Shown here piece by piece: positions 1-10,615 of a DNA stretch of 64,000 bases; positions within the stretch are counted from its first letter, which is position 1; every line of letters begins with the position of its first letter. The notes under the pieces were generated by a model. It did no database searches. It was not told where the DNA came from and saw nothing but the letters and a program-made list of their open reading frames with translations. Origin of the DNA: Thioalkalivibrio sp. K90mix (GTDB taxonomy: Bacteria > Pseudomonadota > Gammaproteobacteria > Ectothiorhodospirales > Ectothiorhodospiraceae); contig NC_013889.1 in the NCBI RefSeq assembly GCF_000025545.1, positions 799,501 through 863,500 on the forward strand, written 5' to 3'. The position numbers and the translations under genes were made by a program.

Positions 1-59
1 GCGGCCAGCACGAACGCATAGCCATGCGTCCAGCGCTGCCGGGTGGCGACGATGTCCAT
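1..59 (-). CDS. 5' end of an unidentified protein (partial)
   Basis: An ATG on the minus strand at 59-57 opens a frame that reads MDIVATRQRWTHGYAFVLA to the window edge with no stop. It begins 22 bases past the end of the phosphoglucomutase gene, in the same direction, so it could be the next gene of that transcript. No clear Shine-Dalgarno sequence precedes it and 19 residues are too few to assign a family. The start of a membrane segment (FVLA) is possible but not provable here. Confidence 0.35.
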   Translation of the reverse strand, partial: MDIVATRQRWTHGYAFVLA

Positions 60-81
60 CAGCGGTGGACTGAAGGTCGGG

Positions 82-1719
82 TCAGGTAATCACATCGGGT
101 TGGTCGCGCCCGGTCAGGCCCGGCAGGTCACCCAGCCGCACGGCAGCCTCGATCAGCGGACGCAGCAGCTCCTGCGGCTCGCGGTCCAGGTGCTCCGGGT
201 GGGTCTCGTACTGCTCGATGTAGATGCGCAGGGTCGCTCCTTCAGTGCCAGTCCCGGAGAGACGGAACACGATGCGCGCGCCGCCCTCGAACAGGACCCG
301 CAGGCCCTGGTGCTCGGTCACGCTGCCATCCACCGGGTCGCGGTAGGCGAAGTCGTCCGCCTCCGTGACACGCATGCCGGCGAGCGACTGCCCCGGGAGG
401 CTCGAGAGCTGTTCGCCGATGCGCGCCATCACCTGTTCGGCGCGGGCGGTGTCCAGCCCTTCGTAGTCATGCCGCGTGTAGTAGTGGCGACCGTAGTCGC
501 GCCAGTGATCGCGCACGATCTCTTCCACCGACTGGCGGCGGGCGGCCAGCAGGTTCAGCCAGAACAGCACGGCCCACAGGCCATCCTTCTCGCGCACATG
601 ATCGGAGCTGGTGCCAAAGCTCTCCTCGCCGCACAGGCGGATGCGGCCGTCGTCCAGCAGGTTGCCGAAGAATTTCCAGCCGGTGGGTGTCTCGAAGCAG
701 GGGATGCCGAGCGCCTCGGCGACCACGTCCACCGCCTGGCTAGTCGGCATGCTGCGCGCCACACCCTTCAGCCCGTTGGAGAACGCGGGGATCAGGTGGG
801 CGTTGGCCGCCATGATGGCCAGGCTGTCGGACGGCGTGACGAAGAAATTCGGGCCCAGGATCAGATTGCGGTCGCCGTCGCCGTCGGAGGCCGCGCCAAA
901 GTCCGGCGGGTTGCGCCCGTACAGGGCCTCGCACAGCTCGCGGGTATGGGCCAGGTTCGGGTCCGGGTGGCGTCCGCCGAAATCGGCCAGTGGTTCCGCA
1001 CGCAGCAGGGTTTCGGCGGGGGCGCCCAGGCGGTTGATCAGGATTTCCTCGGCGTAGGGCCCCGTGACCGCATGCATCGCGTCGAAGCGCATGCGGAAAA
1101 AGTCCGAGCGCAGCAGTTCGCCGATGCGTTCGAGGTCGAACAGTGTCTCCATGTGGTCGGCGTAGGCACCCACGGGGTCGACGACCTCGATCGACATCTC
1201 GCCGAGATGGGTGGTGTGCAGATGATCGATATCGACGTGCGGCGTGCCGCTGGCGATGCGGTAATGGGTGAGCGACTTGCTGTGCTCGAAGATGGCATCG
1301 GTGACGCCGGGCGGTGCGGGCCCGCCGTTGGCCGTGTTCAGCTTGACACCGAAGTCTCCCTCCGGCCCTCCGGCGTTATGGGAGGCCGAGAGGATGATGG
1401 CGCCGGTGGCACCGCGCGAGCGGATCAGGTGGCTGGCGGCCGGGGTCGACAGGAGTCCGGCATAGCCGATCGCGACCTTCTTGACGTCGTTGGCCGCGGC
1501 CATGCGCAGGATGGTCTGGATCGCCTCGCGGTTGTGGAAGCGGCCATCCCCGCCGAGGATTAGCTCCCCTTCGCACAGGCTCGGGTGTGCCTCGAAGATG
1601 CTCTGGATGAAGTTTTCCAGATAGTGAGGCTGCCGGAACTGCCGTACCCGCTTGCGCAGGCCCGAGGTGCCGGGCTTCTGGTCGTTGAATGGCCGGGTCG
1701 TGACGACACTGATATCCAT
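82..1719 (-). CDS. pgm: Phosphoglucomutase (alpha-D-glucose phosphate-specific)
   Basis: Interconverts glucose-1-phosphate and glucose-6-phosphate in the cytoplasm, linking glycogen and nucleotide-sugar synthesis to glycolysis. The 545-residue product has the family landmarks: phosphoserine loop SASHN near residues 111-115, metal-binding DGDGDR near 279-284, and sugar-binding GEESFG near 364-369. Length matches the enterobacterial-type Pgm. I chose the ATG at 1719 because AAAGGA lies just upstream and the protein then begins MDISVVTTRPF, typical for the family; the frame stays open upstream but that part is non-coding in character. The phosphoserine loop reads SASHNAGG rather than the commoner TASHNPGG. 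It is divergent from the DUF1249 gene across a roughly 250-base gap. Confidence 0.95.
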   Translation of the reverse strand: MDISVVTTRPFNDQKPGTSGLRKRVRQFRQPHYLENFIQSIFEAHPSLCEGELILGGDGRFHNREAIQTILRMAAANDVKKVAIGYAGLLSTPAASHLIRSRGATGAIILSASHNAGGPEGDFGVKLNTANGGPAPPGVTDAIFEHSKSLTHYRIASGTPHVDIDHLHTTHLGEMSIEVVDPVGAYADHMETLFDLERIGELLRSDFFRMRFDAMHAVTGPYAEEILINRLGAPAETLLRAEPLADFGGRHPDPNLAHTRELCEALYGRNPPDFGAASDGDGDRNLILGPNFFVTPSDSLAIMAANAHLIPAFSNGLKGVARSMPTSQAVDVVAEALGIPCFETPTGWKFFGNLLDDGRIRLCGEESFGTSSDHVREKDGLWAVLFWLNLLAARRQSVEEIVRDHWRDYGRHYYTRHDYEGLDTARAEQVMARIGEQLSSLPGQSLAGMRVTEADDFAYRDPVDGSVTEHQGLRVLFEGGARIVFRLSGTGTEGATLRIYIEQYETHPEHLDREPQELLRPLIEAAVRLGDLPGLTGRDQPDVIT

Positions 1720-1969
1720 GAAGTCGTGAGTCCTTTTAGGTTGCACGCCGGGGATTCTCTTCTGGTTTGACGGTACCAAAAAGGGCTCGGGGTGTCCCGT
1801 GCCGGGCGAAGGGTTTGCGCATGGTTTTCGACACCCGCTGCGTGCCGCGCGCCTCGGAAGCGATGGATTCGGCTTGTATCGAGGCGGAAAGTCGATCGTG
1901 CAGAACCGGACATTATTCCTTGCGGGTACATTGGCCTGTGGTTGCCCGGGGGCTGTTAGACTGCGCGGC

Positions 1970-2452
1970 ATGTTGCTGGATACCCGCACCCCCGCCCACC
2001 TCGAGCCGCGCCCGGTGACCTTCGCGGCGCTGATGGAGATGTACGAGGAGAACTACCTGTCCATACGGCGTCTGTGCCCCGAGTTGCACTGTCAGCCGGT
2101 GCACTCGGTCTCGCGGGTCGAGGGGGCGCTGGATCTGCATCTGGAGGTGCTGGAGCGCACGCGGTACACGACCACGCTGCGACTGACCTATGCCTTTGCC
2201 GGGCGCGATGAACCGCGCCTGCAGCCGGATGCCCGGGTGCGCCTGTTCCACGATGCGCGGCAGGCCGAGGTGCTGGGGCGTCACTGCCGGCGCAGCGGCG
2301 AGGACCTGGTGATCGACACGATCGCGGGGCACCCGGGGCTGGGCTGCCGCTGGCGGCATAACCGCTTTCTGTTCAAGTGGCTGCGCTACTGCCTGCGCCA
2401 GGGCCACCGCTTCTACCCGGACGCCACGCCCGCGCCGCTGGCGACGGACTAG
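1970..2452 (+). CDS. DUF1249 family protein (YqiB-like)
   Basis: A 160-residue cytoplasmic protein without signal peptide or membrane segment. MxxYEENY near the N-terminus, repeated Tyr/Arg-rich strands and a C-terminal WLRYCLRQGH element match the DUF1249/YqiB family of gammaproteobacteria as I remember it. In enterobacteria yqiB sits next to nudF and cpdA; those neighbours are not seen here. The family has no established function. The ATG at 1970 was chosen because the family begins there; earlier in-frame starts would add a non-conserved, Arg/Gly-rich leader. Confidence 0.8.
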   Translation: MLLDTRTPAHLEPRPVTFAALMEMYEENYLSIRRLCPELHCQPVHSVSRVEGALDLHLEVLERTRYTTTLRLTYAFAGRDEPRLQPDARVRLFHDARQAEVLGRHCRRSGEDLVIDTIAGHPGLGCRWRHNRFLFKWLRYCLRQGHRFYPDATPAPLATD

Positions 2453-2482
2453 TGCCCTGCCGGAGCAGGCTTGCCGGTCAGG

Positions 2483-2995
2483 TCAGAAGTTTTCGGTGGA
2501 GGTAAACAGGCCCACACGCAGGTCATGGGCCTCGTAGATCGGCCGGCCATCGACCTCGACGATGCCGTCGCCAATGCCGAGCACCAGCTTGCGCGAGATC
2601 ACCCGCTTCATGTCGATGCGGTAGGTGACCTTCTTCGCGGTGGGCAGGACCTGACCGGTGAACTTCACTTCGCCCACACCCAGGGCGCGGCCGCGGCCGG
2701 GGTTGCCCAGCCAGGCCAGATAAAAGCCGACCAGCTGCCACATCGCGTCCAGCCCCAGGCAGCCGGGCATCACGGGATCACCGGGGAAGTGACAGGCGAA
2801 GAACCACAGGTCTGGATTGATATCCAGCTCGGCGATCATCTGGCCCTTGCCATGCTCGCCGCCATCGCTGTTGATCTCCAGGACGCGATCCATCATCAGC
2901 ATGTTGGGGACCGGCAACTGGGCGTTGCCCGGGCCAAACATGTCGCCGTAGCCGCAGGCCAGGAGTTCGTCGCGATCGTACTGATTTTTCTGCAT
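2483..2995 (-). CDS. fabA: 3-hydroxyacyl-[ACP] dehydratase/isomerase FabA
   Basis: Dehydrates 3-hydroxydecanoyl-ACP and isomerises trans-2- to cis-3-decenoyl-ACP, the branch point for unsaturated fatty acids in type II synthesis. The 170-residue protein is standard length and carries the catalytic histidine in [11 protein letters not shown] (His69) and the catalytic aspartate in [10 protein letters not shown] (Asp83), corresponding to His70 and Asp84 of the E. coli enzyme. The partner condensing enzyme FabB, often adjacent, is not in this window. Upstream on the same strand lies a small hypothetical gene about 110 bases away. Confidence 0.97.
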   Translation of the reverse strand: MQKNQYDRDELLACGYGDMFGPGNAQLPVPNMLMMDRVLEINSDGGEHGKGQMIAELDINPDLWFFACHFPGDPVMPGCLGLDAMWQLVGFYLAWLGNPGRGRALGVGEVKFTGQVLPTAKKVTYRIDMKRVISRKLVLGIGDGIVEVDGRPIYEAHDLRVGLFTSTENF

Positions 2996-3103
2996 GGGGG
3001 GCGTCGCTCGGGGAAAAGCCCGGTATTGGACCGAAACCCGCGCCTAAAAGCAATTGTGCCGGGCGAGGGCGCTGGCCGCCGGGCGGCGCCAGAGACGCAA
3101 GAA

Positions 3104-3418
3104 TCAGGCGTCGGACGGGTAGCGCAGCAGCTCGGCCAGGGTGTAGAAGCGCGACCCGCGCAGGTAGCCGGCCTGGATGTCGGCCACCAGGGCACCGGGG
3201 CGGCCCTCGGCGTCGCGCTCGGCGATCCAGGACGCGGGCAGGGTGTCTAGGATGTGCGTGCAGGCCAGTCGACCATCTTCCAGGTGGCTGGCATGCACCT
3301 CGCCCGTACCTCGATGACGGAACGCGGGCAGCCAGCCGGCGGTGAAGCCGGCATCCAGCCAGCCGGGTTGTTCCATGCGTTCTGGGCCGGCGATGGGAAG
3401 CAGGTCGGTCTGCAGCAT
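3104..3418 (-). CDS. Hypothetical protein, 104 residues
   Basis: A short soluble protein I do not recognise, starting MLQTDLLPIAGPERM. It has no signal peptide, membrane helix or cysteine cluster. The ATG at 3418 is preceded by GGAGA at good spacing, better than in-frame starts further upstream. It lies just upstream of fabA on the same strand and may be cotranscribed; the gap of about 110 bases holds a GC-rich dyad around 3075-3095 that could attenuate read-through. Codon use resembles the neighbours, so it is likely a real gene. Confidence 0.6.
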   Translation of the reverse strand: MLQTDLLPIAGPERMEQPGWLDAGFTAGWLPAFRHRGTGEVHASHLEDGRLACTHILDTLPASWIAERDAEGRPGALVADIQAGYLRGSRFYTLAELLRYPSDA

Positions 3419-3612
3419 TGGGATTCTCCGGAGATTTACCCTCCCTATCGGCGCGCTTGTCGCAAACTTGAGCCAGGGGGGCGCGCACCGGATGGTTGGA
3501 TCGGCCATAATCGCGGCGGGGAGAACCGGCGACAGGTGAGTGCCGGTTGCAAGCAGGGTAGGTGTGGGGCCCGGCGTGTCCGGGCGACAGGCAGGACCGA
3601 CGAGGGGGTGGC

Positions 3613-5001
3613 GTGGCGATCACAATCCTGATGGTGACTCTGGCGATCGTGGTCGCCATCGTGCTGCTGGACTGGGCGCGGAATCCGGTGCGCACGGTGC
3701 TGCTTGCGATCACGGGCGGGCTGGTCCACCTGGTATGTGCGCTGCGCCGGCATCTCGTACATGTGCGGGATGCCGTGACCGGTTGGCATCGCCGGTATCT
3801 GGCACGGCTGGAGGCCGATCGTATCCACGGGGCGGTGGAGGCCCTGGAACGTCGGTATGCCCACCTGGTGGGGCATGACCTGGCGCAGATGCCGCAGCTT
3901 CGCCAGGAGTCCACTGAAACCTTGCGCGCCCTGCGCGAGGCCTACGAACGGGACGAGACCCGCCTGCTCGAGGAACCCGCCTGGGTAAGCCGTCTCGAGG
4001 CACTGGCCAGCACCCCCGTCAGTGATACCCCGCAGAGTCAGCGTCTCGCGCAGGATCTCCAGGAGACGATCCTGCGTATCGCGCGGCTGGGCATGGAGGA
4101 ACACCGGCAGCTGGCGCAGGGCATGCTGGCCGCCCGGCGGCGGCTGGAGAGCCCGGTGGATCAGCTGGTCGGCCGTCTGGAGGGTCTGCAAAGGCGTCTG
4201 GGCGACCTGCAGCGTCAGGGGGGCCGCCTGGACCACGCCCTGACGCGCTGCGAGCAGACCGAGCCTTCGATCCGCCATCAGATGCCTTCGTATATCCAGG
4301 CCGTCAGCCAGGGTTTGCTGGGCCTGCTGGGGCTTGCGCTGACGGTGCTGGCGGTCACGGTGTACCACCAGCTCTTCGGGCCGCCGTTTGACGGGCAGTT
4401 CCCGGGTGCCGAGGACGCGGGGCCCGGGACGCTCTCGGATCGGATCATTGCGCTGCTGCTGGGGATTGCGCTGGTAAGCGGGTGGCTGCTGGCCGAGAGC
4501 CGCGGGGCGGTCCGGCTGCTGCCGCAGGCGGTGATGGAGCGCGACAACTGGGCCCGAATGGGCCTGGTGGTCACGGCATTGCTGGTGCTGGCCGCCGTGG
4601 TGGTGCTGTCGGGCCTGGCCGGTTATCACCTGGAGTGGGTCCGCTATCGCAACGATTTGCTGGAGACCCTGATGGCCGGGGAGGTCGCGCCACCGCCCAC
4701 GCTGTACTGGACCGAGCAGATGGTTGGTGCGGCGGTCGGGCTGGTGGTGCCGCTGGTGGTGGCGCTTGCGCCGCTGTGGCTGGTCTCCCTCCTGCAGGCG
4801 ATACGGGTGCTGGTCGGAGGGCTTCTTGGCATCCTGCTGGCGCTGCTGACGGGTGTGCTGCACCTGCTTGCCGTGATTGCATTGCAGCTGCGCAGGCTGC
4901 TGCCGGCCCTGTTCGAGCTGGTCACATTCCCGGCGCGCGCGGTGCGCGAACGGCTCGCGGACCGTTCGACGTCGGCCCGGGATGCGGATGCCGGAGTGTG
5001 A
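3613..5001 (+). CDS. Multi-pass membrane protein with long coiled-coil region
   Basis: A 462-residue protein of unknown function. An N-terminal helix (residues 2-20, ITILMVTLAIVVAIVLLDW) is followed by about 200 charged, Leu/Arg/Glu-rich residues predicted to be coiled coil, then about five hydrophobic segments between residues 235 and 445, separated by an acidic loop (FPGAEDAGPG). The start is a GTG at 3613 with GAGGGGG just before it; a longer ATG start would add 17 unlikely residues. The layout (anchor, coiled coil, channel-like C-terminus) recalls mechanosensitive or envelope-scaffold proteins, but no family motif is visible and I assign no function. Confidence 0.75.
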   Translation: MAITILMVTLAIVVAIVLLDWARNPVRTVLLAITGGLVHLVCALRRHLVHVRDAVTGWHRRYLARLEADRIHGAVEALERRYAHLVGHDLAQMPQLRQESTETLRALREAYERDETRLLEEPAWVSRLEALASTPVSDTPQSQRLAQDLQETILRIARLGMEEHRQLAQGMLAARRRLESPVDQLVGRLEGLQRRLGDLQRQGGRLDHALTRCEQTEPSIRHQMPSYIQAVSQGLLGLLGLALTVLAVTVYHQLFGPPFDGQFPGAEDAGPGTLSDRIIALLLGIALVSGWLLAESRGAVRLLPQAVMERDNWARMGLVVTALLVLAAVVVLSGLAGYHLEWVRYRNDLLETLMAGEVAPPPTLYWTEQMVGAAVGLVVPLVVALAPLWLVSLLQAIRVLVGGLLGILLALLTGVLHLLAVIALQLRRLLPALFELVTFPARAVRERLADRSTSARDADAGV

Positions 5002-5124
5002 CGCGGATCACCCCGCAGGCGGTGCGTTGCCGCGAGCCACGAATGCCACTGTAGAATGCGCCCCCGGCCATGCAGGCGACGTTGACTCCATGGTCGGATC
5101 AGGCAACCAGGCGAGAGGCAGGAC

Positions 5125-5820
5125 ATGGGCATGCAGATGCAGCGGGTGATGCGCGGACTTACGGTATCCGGGATTCTGATCCTGGGCGGCTTGACCGCGA
5201 CGGCGGTGATGGCCGAGACCACGCGTTTCGTCAGCGACGAGCTGGAGGTCGGGGTGCGGAATGGCACCGGGCCGAACAGCCGCATTATCAGTTCAGTGCG
5301 CTCGGGTCAGGAGGTCACGGTGCTCGAGGAGAGCGGCGATGGCCATACCCGTATTCGCCTGCCCAGCGGCACCGAGGCCTGGATCCTGACCCGTTACCTG
5401 CAGGACGAGCCGCATTCCCGTGAACGCCTGGAAGAGGTCGAGGCCGAGCTGGCCGAGATTCGCTCGGGTGCGGACGACCAGGAAGGCCGGATTGCCGAAC
5501 TGCTGGATACCCGCCGCGAACTCGAAGCCGAGCGCGATGGCCTGGAGACGCAGGTGGCGGACATGGAGTCCGAGCTCGAGGAGCTGCGCGACGTCGCGGA
5601 ACGGCCGCAGGAGATCCAGCGCGAAAACCGGCGCCTGGAAAGCGAGCTGGTAGAGGCCCGTGATTCCGCGGACGAGTATCGCCGCCAGGTGGAGGTGATG
5701 CAGGCCGACAGCCAGCGGCGGTGGTTCATGACGGGTGCGGCGGTGACGGTTGGCAGCCTGATTCTTGGCATTATCCTGACGCGCATCCCATTGCGCCGCC
5801 GCCGCAGCGACTGGTACTGA
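5125..5820 (+). CDS. ygiM: SH3-domain periplasmic protein, YgiM type (TIGR04211)
   Basis: A 231-residue inner-membrane-anchored protein. It has a signal peptide (about residues 1-30, cleavage after VMA), a bacterial SH3 domain (about 32-92) with the VRNGTGPNSR and VTVLEE elements, a coiled-coil stretch (about 95-195) rich in Glu/Arg/Leu, and a C-terminal membrane helix followed by a basic tail (RIPLRRRRSDWY). This order is the YgiM/TIGR04211 architecture. The molecular role is not established; SH3_3 domains are generally thought to bind cell-wall components. AGGCAGGA precedes the ATG. The gene stands alone between the coiled-coil membrane protein and the mrp operon. Confidence 0.88.
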   Translation: MGMQMQRVMRGLTVSGILILGGLTATAVMAETTRFVSDELEVGVRNGTGPNSRIISSVRSGQEVTVLEESGDGHTRIRLPSGTEAWILTRYLQDEPHSRERLEEVEAELAEIRSGADDQEGRIAELLDTRRELEAERDGLETQVADMESELEELRDVAERPQEIQRENRRLESELVEARDSADEYRRQVEVMQADSQRRWFMTGAAVTVGSLILGIILTRIPLRRRRSDWY

Positions 5821-6040
5821 TCCCCCCTTCCGTCTCCGGGGTTGCCCGGGGACGCGCGCCGAAACGTGCCCCCATACGCGTTTCTTGCGTGCCGGCGATC
5901 GAGCCATTAGGCTTTCGCAGCTGTTTTGAAGCCGTCGCCGGTGGTCCTTGGTGGCGGACGCAACTCCAGGAGCGTGATTCCGGGCAGGTCGTACGGGGTC
6001 ACGCGGATAACGCCCGACGCAAAAGGACTCAGCTGGCCGG

Positions 6041-8344
6041 ATGCTCTACGCAATTCTGTCAACATTCCTGGTGGCCGCGATCGCACCCGCGGTCCATCGT
6101 GTCACCGGTCGCGCCAGCGGCTGGGTGCTGGGGCTCCTCCCGGCCGCGCTGTTCCTCTATTTCCTGAGTTTCCTCCCTGCGGTCTCCGCCGGCGAGTCCA
6201 TCGTGCTCAGCTGGCCCTGGCTGCCGGGGCTGGATATCCACCTGTCGTTCCTGGTGGACGGCCTGTCGCTGCTGTTCGCGCTGCTGATCTCGGGTATCGG
6301 GTTCTTCATCGTCACCTATGCCGGGCGCTATCTCGAGGGGCACCGCGACCTCGGGCGCTTCTACGTGATTATCCTGGCCTTCATGGGCTCCATGCTGGGG
6401 CTGGTGCTGGCGGACAACCTCATTGCGATGTTCGTGTTCTGGGAGCTGACCAGCATCACGTCCTATCTGCTGATCGGCTATAACCACGAGAACGCGGACG
6501 CCCGGAAGTACGCACTGCAGGGCCTGATTGTCACGGTCGGTGGCGGCCTGGCGCTGCTCGCCGGGATCATCATGCTGGCGATGGCCGGCGGCTCCTACGA
6601 GCTCTCCGAGATCCTGGCCAACGGCGATGTCGTCCGCGAACACGCGCTGTACCTGCCTTTACTGATTCTGATACTGATCGGGGCCTTTACCAAGTCGGCC
6701 CAGGTCCCGTTCCACTTCTGGCTGCCGCGCGCGATGGCCGCGCCGACGCCGGTCTCCGCCTATCTGCACTCCGCCACCATGGTGAAGGCCGGGGTGTACC
6801 TGATGGCGCGCCTGAATCCTTCGCTGGGTGGCACCGATATCTGGTTCACCACGCTCGCGCTGTTCGGCGCGATCACCATGTTCACGGGCGTCTTCCTGGC
6901 CTTCCGCAGCACGGGCGTGAAGCAGGTCCTGGCCTATTCCACCGTGATGGCGCTGGGCACGCTGACCATGCTGATTGGTATCGGCACCGAGACCGCGCTG
7001 ATGGCCGCGATGGCCTTCCTGCTGGCGCATTCTCTGTACAAGGGCGCGCTGTTCATGGTCGCCGGCATCCTCGACCACGAGGCCGGGGCCAAGGACTTCC
7101 TGCAAACCGGGGGGCTGCGCACCGCGCTGCCGATCACGGCCGCCTTCGCGATTCTTGCAGCGTTGTCGCTGGGTGGGGTTATTCCGCTGTTCGGCTTTGT
7201 TGCCAAGGAGCTGATGCTGGAGTCGGTGCTCGAGGCACCGGGTCTGGTGGGTATCCTGACGCTGCTGGCGGTACTGACCGCGATCCTCGGGGTGGCGGTC
7301 GCCGCGATCGTCGGCATCCGGCCGTGGTTCGGGGCTCGGGTGGAAACACCCAAGACCCCGCACCACGAGGCACCGCCGGCGATGCTGGCCGGCCCGGTCG
7401 TGCTGGCGAGCCTGGGACTGATCTTTGGCCTTGGGCCGGGGCTGGCGGACGACGGGCTGGTCAACGCCGCGGCGGCGAGCGTGCAGGGCGCGCCGGTGGA
7501 TGGTTACCTGGCGCTGTGGCACGGCATTAACTGGCCGCTGGCGATCTCCGCGTTCAGCCTGGTCGCGGGTGGTCTGCTCTACTGGCGCTGGGAGCAGGCG
7601 CGTCGGGCCCTGGACTGGGTCGATCGGGCCGCTGAATACGGCCCGGAGAAGGGCTACTTCAAGATGATGGATGGCCTGGTCTGGATCTCCGAATGGCAGA
7701 CCCGGGTCCTGCAGAACGGCTATCTGCGCTATTACGTGATCGTGATCGTGGCGATGACCGCGGGCCTGGTCGGAGTGACCGCGCAGCTGTTCAACGTGAG
7801 TGTCGGCACGGCGCACTTCGAGCGCCTGCAGATCCACGAGATGGCCATTATCGCCATCCTGGTGGCGTCGATGCTGTTCGCGGTGCTGACGCGCTCGCGT
7901 CTGGGCGCCGTGGCAGCGCTGGGTTCTCTGGGCTTTACGGTCGCCCTGGTGTACGTGCTGTACAGCGCGGCCGATGTGGGGATCACCCAGGTGCTGGTTG
8001 AGACCCTGACGGTAATCCTGCTGGTGCTGGTGCTGTTCCGCCTGCCGGGTTTCCTGAATCTGTCGTCTACCGCGCTGCGGCTGCGCGATGCCGGTATCGC
8101 GCTGGTCACCGGCGGCATGATCACGCTGCTGATGCTGAGCACAATGGATGCGCGCCTGTTCGACTCGATCTCGCAGTACTTCATCGAGGAGTCGGAGCCC
8201 TCGGGCTATGGCCGTAACATCGTGAACGTGGTGCTGGTGGACTTCCGGGCACTGGATACGCTGGGCGAGATCTTCGTGCTGGCCCTGGCCGCGATCGGGG
8301 TGTACGCGATGATTCGCTTCCGTGCGGAGGACCACCGCCGATGA
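6041..8344 (+). CDS. mrpA: Mrp Na+/H+ antiporter subunit A
   Basis: Largest subunit of the multi-component Mrp cation/proton antiporter, which exchanges cytoplasmic Na+ for external protons and is central to pH homeostasis in alkaliphiles. The 767-residue protein is almost wholly hydrophobic. Its first 500 residues resemble complex I NuoL/ND5, with [18 protein letters not shown], a lysine-bearing [17 protein letters not shown] segment and [11 protein letters not shown]. The C-terminal part has the additional subunit-A domains. AAAAGGA lies about 8 bases before the ATG. It opens a seven-gene operon and overlaps mrpB by four bases (ATGA). Confidence 0.95.
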   Translation: MLYAILSTFLVAAIAPAVHRVTGRASGWVLGLLPAALFLYFLSFLPAVSAGESIVLSWPWLPGLDIHLSFLVDGLSLLFALLISGIGFFIVTYAGRYLEGHRDLGRFYVIILAFMGSMLGLVLADNLIAMFVFWELTSITSYLLIGYNHENADARKYALQGLIVTVGGGLALLAGIIMLAMAGGSYELSEILANGDVVREHALYLPLLILILIGAFTKSAQVPFHFWLPRAMAAPTPVSAYLHSATMVKAGVYLMARLNPSLGGTDIWFTTLALFGAITMFTGVFLAFRSTGVKQVLAYSTVMALGTLTMLIGIGTETALMAAMAFLLAHSLYKGALFMVAGILDHEAGAKDFLQTGGLRTALPITAAFAILAALSLGGVIPLFGFVAKELMLESVLEAPGLVGILTLLAVLTAILGVAVAAIVGIRPWFGARVETPKTPHHEAPPAMLAGPVVLASLGLIFGLGPGLADDGLVNAAAASVQGAPVDGYLALWHGINWPLAISAFSLVAGGLLYWRWEQARRALDWVDRAAEYGPEKGYFKMMDGLVWISEWQTRVLQNGYLRYYVIVIVAMTAGLVGVTAQLFNVSVGTAHFERLQIHEMAIIAILVASMLFAVLTRSRLGAVAALGSLGFTVALVYVLYSAADVGITQVLVETLTVILLVLVLFRLPGFLNLSSTALRLRDAGIALVTGGMITLLMLSTMDARLFDSISQYFIEESEPSGYGRNIVNVVLVDFRALDTLGEIFVLALAAIGVYAMIRFRAEDHRR

Positions 8345-8766
8345 ACATGCACTCGCTGATCCTGCGCACGGCCGGGCACTTTCTGCTGCCGCTGCTGCTG
8401 CTGTTCTCCGTGTTCCTGCTGCTGCGCGGCCACGACGAGCCGGGTGGCGGGTTTATCGGTGGCCTGGTCGCGGCGGCGGCGATCGTGTTGTACCTGTTTT
8501 CCATGGACATCCGCTCCGCGCGCAAGGTGCTGCGCGTGGACCCGCGCGACCTGCTGGGTGCCGGCATGGTGCTGGCGGTCGTGAGCGCACTGCCCGCGGC
8601 CTTCCTGGGGCAGGCGTTCTTCACGGCCCAGTGGTGGGAATTCACGGCCCCGGTCTTTGGCGAGATCAAGCTCTCTACCGTGCTGATCTTCGATATCGGC
8701 GTCTATCTCGTCGTGATCGGGTCGGTGCTGACGATCATGCTCAACCTGGCGGAGGCAGAAGACTGA
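8341..8766 (+). CDS. mrpB: Mrp antiporter subunit B
   Basis: A 141-residue membrane protein with about four transmembrane helices and the conserved [16 protein letters not shown] stretch after the first helix, which is diagnostic of MnhB/MrpB. It is required for assembly and activity of the Mrp complex in the cytoplasmic membrane. It overlaps mrpA by four bases and shares the TGATG junction with mrpC, so the operon is likely translationally coupled. Confidence 0.93.
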   Translation: MNMHSLILRTAGHFLLPLLLLFSVFLLLRGHDEPGGGFIGGLVAAAAIVLYLFSMDIRSARKVLRVDPRDLLGAGMVLAVVSALPAAFLGQAFFTAQWWEFTAPVFGEIKLSTVLIFDIGVYLVVIGSVLTIMLNLAEAED

Positions 8767-9113
8767 TGGAAGTCGTCATGGCCTTCGTGGTCGGCGGTAT
8801 GTACGCCGCGGCCATCTACATGATGCTCCGGCGCTCGATCGTCAAGCTGGTGATCGGCCTGGTGCTGCTGTCGAACGCGGCCAACCTGCTGATCTTTACG
8901 CTGGCCGGCATGCTGCCGGGCGCGCCGCCGCTGATCCCGCCGGGTGCCACGGTTCCTGAAGGGCTGTCGGCCGATCCGTTGGCGCAAGCCGTGGTGCTGA
9001 CCGCGATCGTGATCGGCTTCGGCGTACTGGCATTCGCCGTAGTGTTGATACATCGCGCCTACGAGGTGGTGAAGGTCGATGATCTGGACCAGATGAAGGA
9101 CACGGATCGATGA
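8766..9113 (+). CDS. mrpC: Mrp antiporter subunit C
   Basis: A 115-residue protein with three transmembrane helices, homologous to NuoK of complex I. The signature [17 protein letters not shown] and the later [16 protein letters not shown] segment match MnhC/MrpC. I start it at the ATG at 8766, whose A is the last base of the mrpB stop codon; an in-frame extension upstream would lie entirely inside mrpB. It overlaps mrpD by four bases. Confidence 0.93.
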   Translation: MEVVMAFVVGGMYAAAIYMMLRRSIVKLVIGLVLLSNAANLLIFTLAGMLPGAPPLIPPGATVPEGLSADPLAQAVVLTAIVIGFGVLAFAVVLIHRAYEVVKVDDLDQMKDTDR

Positions 9114-10615
9114 ATATGTCCGTTGCCCTTCCGGTCATCATCCCGCTGCTCGCCGGCGCGCTGTCGGTGATGTTCTGGCGCTCGCATTTCGCGCAGCGTG
9201 CGCTGGGCGTGCTCGGCACCGGCGCCATGCTGGCGGCCACCGTCTGGCTGCTGTTGGAGACCTGGGAGAACGGCCATGTCGTGATGGAGATGGGCTCCTG
9301 GCCGGCACCGTTCGGGATCGTGCTGGTCTCCGACATGCTGGCGGCGATCATGGTGGTGCTGACCGGCATCATCGGCTTCGCGACCGCGCTCTATTCGCTC
9401 TCGGGCATCGGCAAGATGTCGGAGAAGTTCGGCTACTACCCGCTGCTGCACCTGCTGCTGGCGGGGGTGAACGGCGCGTTCCTGACCGGCGACATCTTCA
9501 ACCTCTATGTCTGGTTCGAGGTGATGCTGGTCGCGTCGTTTGCGCTGCTGATCCTGGGGGGCGAGCGCTCGCAGATGGAGGGGGCGATCAAGTACGTCAC
9601 CCTGAACCTGCTGTCGTCGATGATCTTCCTGACCGCGATCGGCCTGACCTACGGTCTGACCGGCACGCTGAACATGGCGGACATCGGCGACAAGCTCTCC
9701 ACGGTAGAAGACACCGGGCTGATCACCGTGATCGCGATGCTGTATCTGGTCGCGTTCGGGGTGAAGGCGGCGGCCTTCCCGTTCTTCTTCTGGCTGCCGG
9801 CCTCCTATCACACGCCCAAGGTCGCGGTCTCCGCGCTGTTCGCGGGCCTGCTGACCAAGGTCGGGGTATACGCGCTGTTCCGCGTGTTCACGCTGATTTT
9901 CAACCAGGATGTGGACTACACCCACGAGATCCTCCTGTGGGTGGCCGCGGCCACGATGCTGACCGGCGTGCTCGGGGCGGCCGCCCACTACGAATTCCGG
10001 CGCATCCTGTCGTTCCACATTATCAGTCAGATCGGCTACATGATCATGGGGCTGGCGTTGTTTACACCGTTGGCACTGGTCGGTGGGGTGTTTTACATCA
10101 TGCACCACATCATCGTGAAGGCGAATCTGTTCCTGATCAGCGGGATCACCTTCGTGATGAAAGGCACCCACGAGCTCAAGCACATGGGTGGCATCTACCG
10201 CACGAACCCGATGCTGGGCGTGCTGTTCCTGATCCCGGCGCTGTCGCTGGCGGGGCTGCCGCCATTGTCCGGGTTCTTCGCCAAGTTCATCATCATCCGC
10301 GCCGGTATTGAGGCCGAGGCCTACTGGGTCGTGGCCGTGGCACTGGTGGTGGGCCTGCTGACGCTCTATTCGATGATCAAGATCTGGGCCGAGGTGTTCT
10401 GGAAGGCACAGCCGGAAGGGGTCGAGGGCGAGCTCCGGGATGTCAGCTCGGGCCCGATGATCTGGATGTGGGTGCCGGTGATCATGCTGGCGCTGATGAC
10501 CGTGGCCATCGGCCTGTACGGCGAGCCGATCTACCAGATGGCGGCGATGTCCGCCGAGCAGCTCCTGGATCCGTCGCAGTATATTGAGGCCGTGCTGGGA
10601 GATTCACGGCAATGA
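9110..10615 (+). CDS. mrpD: Mrp antiporter subunit D
   Basis: A 501-residue, roughly 14-helix membrane protein related to NuoM/NuoN. Visible signatures are [17 protein letters not shown] with the conserved glutamate, [21 protein letters not shown] with its lysine, and the lysine-bearing [14 protein letters not shown] segment; these charged residues form the proton path in complex I-like antiporter subunits. It overlaps its neighbours by four bases on both sides and is essential with MrpA for ion exchange. Confidence 0.95.
   Translation: MNMSVALPVIIPLLAGALSVMFWRSHFAQRALGVLGTGAMLAATVWLLLETWENGHVVMEMGSWPAPFGIVLVSDMLAAIMVVLTGIIGFATALYSLSGIGKMSEKFGYYPLLHLLLAGVNGAFLTGDIFNLYVWFEVMLVASFALLILGGERSQMEGAIKYVTLNLLSSMIFLTAIGLTYGLTGTLNMADIGDKLSTVEDTGLITVIAMLYLVAFGVKAAAFPFFFWLPASYHTPKVAVSALFAGLLTKVGVYALFRVFTLIFNQDVDYTHEILLWVAAATMLTGVLGAAAHYEFRRILSFHIISQIGYMIMGLALFTPLALVGGVFYIMHHIIVKANLFLISGITFVMKGTHELKHMGGIYRTNPMLGVLFLIPALSLAGLPPLSGFFAKFIIIRAGIEAEAYWVVAVALVVGLLTLYSMIKIWAEVFWKAQPEGVEGELRDVSSGPMIWMWVPVIMLALMTVAIGLYGEPIYQMAAMSAEQLLDPSQYIEAVLGDSRQ

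Noticed and set aside
43-1563. A 506-codon open frame on the plus strand
   Set aside because: It lies antisense to pgm, has Arg/Gly/Val-rich shadow composition and no family motifs, while the minus strand has a full phosphoglucomutase.
2996-3103. Terminator between the 104-residue hypothetical gene and fabA
   Set aside because: The GC-rich dyad near 3075-3095 is imperfect and no T-run follows in either direction.
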